In this document: one piece after another, positions 60,748 to 64,000 of the stretch
How the letters are laid out: each line of letters opens with the position of its first letter
Numbering within the stretch: the first letter of the stretch is position 1
Source: JABMQB01 sp963677475
GTDB taxonomy: Bacteria > Bacteroidota > Bacteroidia > Bacteroidales > Prolixibacteraceae
Direction of reading: 5' to 3'
DNA length: 64,000 nucleotides
NCBI GenBank assembly: GCA_963677475.2
Contig: CAXXQD010000022.1
Coordinates: 558,001 to 622,000, forward strand
The notes under the pieces: model-generated
What the model was told of the DNA's origin: nothing
The model's input: only the letters and a program-made list of their open reading frames with translations
Database searches by the model: none
Position numbers and translations under genes: made by a program

Positions 60748-62919
60748 TTACGGTAAAAGCATTTTTACTTTTTTATTGCCATTATATTCGAGCAACATAA
60801 CCTGGTATCCAAGTTCAACCAAGCTGTCGAAAACCTCAATTCCTTCGCTTTTGCTTGATAAAGGACCAATCTGGTATTTTAGTATATTGTCTTCAGGTTG
60901 GTTAATTATTCCATACTTAGAGAATTTTTCAACCACTTCTTTCATTCTTGAATTAATATTTACAGGTTTCACAGAGGCATAAAACTGTACCCTGTAATTG
61001 GTTCCTGTAACCGTTGGTTCCTGAATATTGTATTCACTTGCTATGTTCTTAACCTTTGTTTTTGGTGTCCAGGCTTGGGCAGTTGCAGCGGAAGTTTTTC
61101 CGTATGCACTTTGATCGCTTGGCACACTTGTAACCATTGGTTTCGAAGAATTCATTTCTTTAATGGTGAACGTTGTCCTTCGGTTTAAGCGGTGCTCAAC
61201 TTCGTTTTTAGGTGCTGCAATGTAGGGTTGGTTTTCTCCGTAGCCCTGTGCAACAATCATGTTGCTCGAAATACCTTTTGAAGTGATGTACGCAACTGCT
61301 GAATTCGAACGTTTCTGTGCCAGCCAAACATTGTACTGATTGGTTCCCCTTGAGTCGGTGTGCGATCCGAGTTCAACTTTCAATCCCGGGTTTTCATTCA
61401 TAATCCTCACCACTTTATCCAATTCAACAGCCGACTGAGGAAGGATATCCCATTTGTCAAAATCGTAATATATATTTTCAAGCACGAATGTTTTTCCAAC
61501 CATTCCTTTGTACATCCAAAGGGTCGCTTTAATTAAGCCCGGTTCTCCTTCTGCCCCTATTGACAATGAGTTGTCGAGGTATTCAGGATGGGTTCCGCGG
61601 ATATAATAAATAGTATTTCCATCGATTGGTCTGGTAGTTTTACCTGTTGGTCCCGATAAGAATTCTTCTTCATCGTTAAAATTGATGTTTACATCGGTCA
61701 GATAATCTTTTGTTTCGGCATCACGAACCGACAATTCAAGCATCACCTCTGGCATTAGCTCTATAATTACTTTTGGTTCGTTGTTGTATTTTATGGTAGC
61801 CGGTTTGAATCCGTCTTTTGAACCGGATATCTCATCTAATTCCCCGCTTGGTATTTCAACTTTAAAATCTCCATTGTTGTCGGAATAAACATTTTTAGGT
61901 ATTACCACCGGAGGTGCAAACGTTACCAATGCATTGTCGATAGGATTTTTAGTAAAAGCGTTGATCACTTTTCCTTCGAGGGCAAGCATATTTAACCCGA
62001 AATCAATCCTGTAAATATCATCGCTGCCAGTTCCGGGGCGATCGGAAGTGAAGTAACCAAACCTGTGGTTGTCACTTATTACCATTCCAAAATCGTCGGT
62101 TGTTCCATTAATTGGTGCCGGAAATTTTACGATAGCTGCATCGTTGGCATCCGATATTTCTGTAAAATATAAATTTAATCCTGTGTTTTCTTCTAAACCG
62201 TCAGATGCAAAAATTAAAATGCCATCAACTGTAACAAACGGTGTAAACTCTTTTCCCGGGGTGTTAATCCTGCTACCCATGTTTTTCGGAAGTGACCAGC
62301 CATCTTCTAAACGGGTACTCATGTATAAGTCTGTTCCTCCGAACCCTCCCGGCATATCGCTTACAAAAATCAGTGTGTCGCCAGATGGTGTAAAAGCAGG
62401 GTGCCCCACAGAGTATTCCTTATTATTGTGTTCAAATTCTTTGACTATGCTCCATTTGTCGCCTATCTTTTTCGCAACAATCAGTTCCAGGTTTAATTTC
62501 TTGGTTTGAAAAGGCTTAAATGGGGTGATTTTTGGATCATCGGCATTCGACCTTGTAAAAAACAGCTCTTCAGTTGCTTTGTTATATGCGCTTGGTCCAA
62601 CATGGAACTCAGATACCAATTCGGAAAGAAGTCTTCGGGTTGACGTGACTTTTCCTTCTTCATCGATATCTACTGAAAATAAATCATAGAATACCTGGTT
62701 CTTATATTTCTGTTCCAGGCTTTTTGATTCGTTATTGGATGTCAGATAGAGATTACCGTTGATCAAGCTTGGTCCAAAGTCACTTAATTTGGAATTTGCT
62801 GGTAATTCACTAATACTTATATCTTGCAGGTATAAATCATTAAACCTGTTTAAACTTTCCTGTGCGAATGCAGATACGCTTAAAAATAATATTATGATGA
62901 GAGTGTATAGATTTTTCAT
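60748..62919 (-). CDS. OmpA-family protein with PD40 repeats and SPOR-like end
   Basis: 723 aa. Signal peptide (1-19), then WD40-like PD40 repeats (about 100-310: GTDLYMSTR, GLNLYFTEI, GSDDIYRID), a carboxypeptidase-regulatory-type beta sandwich (about 318-400), an OmpA peptidoglycan-binding domain (about 480-595) with DKWDILPQSAVELDKV, SHTDSRGTNQYNVWLAQKRS (HTDSRG near 525) and GYGENQP, and an 80-residue C-terminal SPOR-like domain (YRVQFYASV ... GYQVMLLEYNGNKK). It matches the OmpA-type proteins encoded next to PorP/SprF in Bacteroidetes. It is second in an operon after the PorP/SprF gene (12 nt apart). Confidence 0.9.
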   Translation of the reverse strand: MKNLYTLIIILFLSVSAFAQESLNRFNDLYLQDISISELPANSKLSDFGPSLINGNLYLTSNNESKSLEQKYKNQVFYDLFSVDIDEEGKVTSTRRLLSELVSEFHVGPSAYNKATEELFFTRSNADDPKITPFKPFQTKKLNLELIVAKKIGDKWSIVKEFEHNNKEYSVGHPAFTPSGDTLIFVSDMPGGFGGTDLYMSTRLEDGWSLPKNMGSRINTPGKEFTPFVTVDGILIFASDGLEENTGLNLYFTEISDANDAAIVKFPAPINGTTDDFGMVISDNHRFGYFTSDRPGTGSDDIYRIDFGLNMLALEGKVINAFTKNPIDNALVTFAPPVVIPKNVYSDNNGDFKVEIPSGELDEISGSKDGFKPATIKYNNEPKVIIELMPEVMLELSVRDAETKDYLTDVNINFNDEEEFLSGPTGKTTRPIDGNTIYYIRGTHPEYLDNSLSIGAEGEPGLIKATLWMYKGMVGKTFVLENIYYDFDKWDILPQSAVELDKVVRIMNENPGLKVELGSHTDSRGTNQYNVWLAQKRSNSAVAYITSKGISSNMIVAQGYGENQPYIAAPKNEVEHRLNRRTTFTIKEMNSSKPMVTSVPSDQSAYGKTSAATAQAWTPKTKVKNIASEYNIQEPTVTGTNYRVQFYASVKPVNINSRMKEVVEKFSKYGIINQPEDNILKYQIGPLSSKSEGIEVFDSLVELGYQVMLLEYNGNKKVKMLLP

Positions 62920-62931
62920 GTCTTGCTGATT

Positions 62932-63906
62932 TTAGAAATAACGGGGTGAAGAAATTCTTGTTTTTAGGAAATTTAACTCGTAAGAAACCATAATCTCATG
63001 GATTCCATCATGGTAATTACTCAACTCAGTGGTTGTGAAATCAATAGCGTATCCAAGTCTTAATTTCTTATCGATTATCCATTGGGCAATAAATCCAAAA
63101 GAATCGCCTGTACGGTAAGTTGCACCCAGCCAAAATTTTTCTTTGATTAAAAAATTAGCGCTCAGGTCGACCTGTGCAGGAGAGCCAATTGTTGCTTTAG
63201 CAAGAGCTGTAGGTTTAAATTTCAGGTCTTTATTCAGGTCAAACACATAAGCACCAGTAACAAAAAAGTGCCTTAACTCGGCGTATGATGAATAATTATT
63301 GAAATTATTTTCAAAATCGTTCTCGATTAATTTGGGAGCTGAAGCGCCAAAATAAAAATTCTTTCCGTAAAGAAATGCACCAACGCCTACGTTTGGCATA
63401 AACTTCTGGTCAACTTCTCCCTGAAAATATTCATCGGGAGTGTTTTTTGAATCGAGGCTATAACCAGATAAATCATGGTTATAATTTGTAAATCCACCTT
63501 TTAATCCAAAACGGAAAGAAACATCGTGCGATAATTTAATCCTGTACGAATAGTCAACACCGATGGTAAATCTTTTTTCATTTCCAATGTGGTCGTTAAT
63601 AAGCGTAAAACCTAAACCAATGTTTTCTTTGTTTAATGGTGTTTGGAATGTAAAAGTCTGGCTTGTTGGGGCGCCATCAAAACCAACCCATTGTTGTCTG
63701 GTTAATGCCATAAATCCCATGCTTTCCCATGATCCGGCATAAGCTGGGTTTACAGTTTGCAGGTTAAACATATACTGTGTGTACATTGGGTCTTGTTGTG
63801 CATAACCCGTCCCAGTTAAGCCAACAAAAACTAAAAGGAAGAAAGCATGCAAAGTGTGCAGCATCTTCAATTTAGCTGTGGTAAATATTTTAAAGTTTTT
63901 AAACAT
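62932..63906 (-). CDS. PorP/SprF-type outer-membrane protein of the type IX secretion system
   Basis: About 324 aa from the ATG at 63906 (TTG at 63915 is the longer alternative). A signal peptide ends in TGYAQQ, and QQDPMYTQYMFNLQTVNPAYAGSWESMGFMALTRQQWVGFDGAPTSQTF is the strongly conserved PorP/SprF start (split over about 34-80). A barrel of about 14 strands follows. Such proteins anchor or secrete adhesins (SprB) or T9SS cargo. It heads an operon with the OmpA-type gene; the usual large SprB/CHU_C-like adhesin partner would be upstream, outside the window. Confidence 0.92.
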   Translation of the reverse strand: MFKNFKIFTTAKLKMLHTLHAFFLLVFVGLTGTGYAQQDPMYTQYMFNLQTVNPAYAGSWESMGFMALTRQQWVGFDGAPTSQTFTFQTPLNKENIGLGFTLINDHIGNEKRFTIGVDYSYRIKLSHDVSFRFGLKGGFTNYNHDLSGYSLDSKNTPDEYFQGEVDQKFMPNVGVGAFLYGKNFYFGASAPKLIENDFENNFNNYSSYAELRHFFVTGAYVFDLNKDLKFKPTALAKATIGSPAQVDLSANFLIKEKFWLGATYRTGDSFGFIAQWIIDKKLRLGYAIDFTTTELSNYHDGIHEIMVSYELNFLKTRISSPRYF

Positions 63907-64000
63907 GACCTTCAATTTTTAACTCTGTTAGAACAAGGGATTTGTTAATTACTAATTTTAAAAATTTGGTCAGAATGCAATTGAAACCTTATAAAGTTTC

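Noticed and set aside
1..64000. rRNA, tRNA, tmRNA, CRISPR arrays, insertion sequences and classical riboswitches
   Set aside because: I looked for long conserved RNA stretches, cloverleaf patterns, regular direct repeats and transposase motifs and found none that could be supported.

Overview
The window comes from a Bacteroidota chromosome, probably an anaerobic or facultatively anaerobic member of the Bacteroidia. The signs are AT-rich DNA, Bacteroidetes-type promoters (TAnnTTTG at -7), almost no Shine-Dalgarno sites, type IX secretion C-terminal domains, a PorP/SprF + OmpA pair, the gldD-gldE-ssb-mutY block and [FeFe]-hydrogenase maturases. The species cannot be named from sequence alone. 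I see no rRNA, tRNA, CRISPR array, intact insertion sequence or prophage.

Layout. 1-5 kb: 3' part of a DEAD-box helicase, an AmrS-like radical SAM enzyme, a MaoC dehydratase, hydF and a secreted unknown. 5.4-9.2 kb: a tight three-gene operon (S74/T9SS protein, S8 subtilase, outer-membrane barrel) with a decayed copy of its sorting-signal end nearby. 9.6-12.2 kb: a secreted Cys/Lys-rich small protein divergent from a histidine kinase/response regulator pair. 12.2-18.2 kb: regulator (TM1266 family), hydG and aspartase on the minus strand, a MORN/TonB protein, and hydE on the plus strand, broken by a +1 frameshift. 18.2-36 kb: housekeeping genes (cutC, miaA, map, GroES-like, aminotransferase, HAD, nuclease, uvrB, smpB, PLP decarboxylase), then a small defence-type island with a DUF6577/AbiEi-like antitoxin, a frameshifted AbiEii toxin, an HsdR N-terminal stub and a structured non-coding stretch.

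36.6-47.5 kb is the most interesting part. Nine same-strand genes, nearly all overlapping or closely spaced, encode 3-methylcrotonyl-CoA carboxylase beta, a methylglutaconyl-CoA hydratase-like enzyme, the biotin-carrying alpha subunit, an acyl-CoA dehydrogenase, type 2 IPP isomerase, class II HMG-CoA reductase, a GYDIA-type GHMP kinase, diphosphomevalonate decarboxylase and mevalonate kinase. Leucine catabolism makes HMG-CoA and the mevalonate pathway consumes it; no HMG-CoA synthase or lyase gene lies here. The arrangement suggests a leucine-to-isoprenoid route built into one transcription unit.

47.5-64 kb: pgl and zwf, an outer-membrane protein, a phosphopantetheinyl transferase, gldD, gldE, ssb, mutY, divergent HU plus a tiny basic ribosomal-type protein, RNase G, a membrane-anchored LuxR-type regulator beside a DsbD-like reductase, and an OmpA/PorP pair of the type IX secretion kind.
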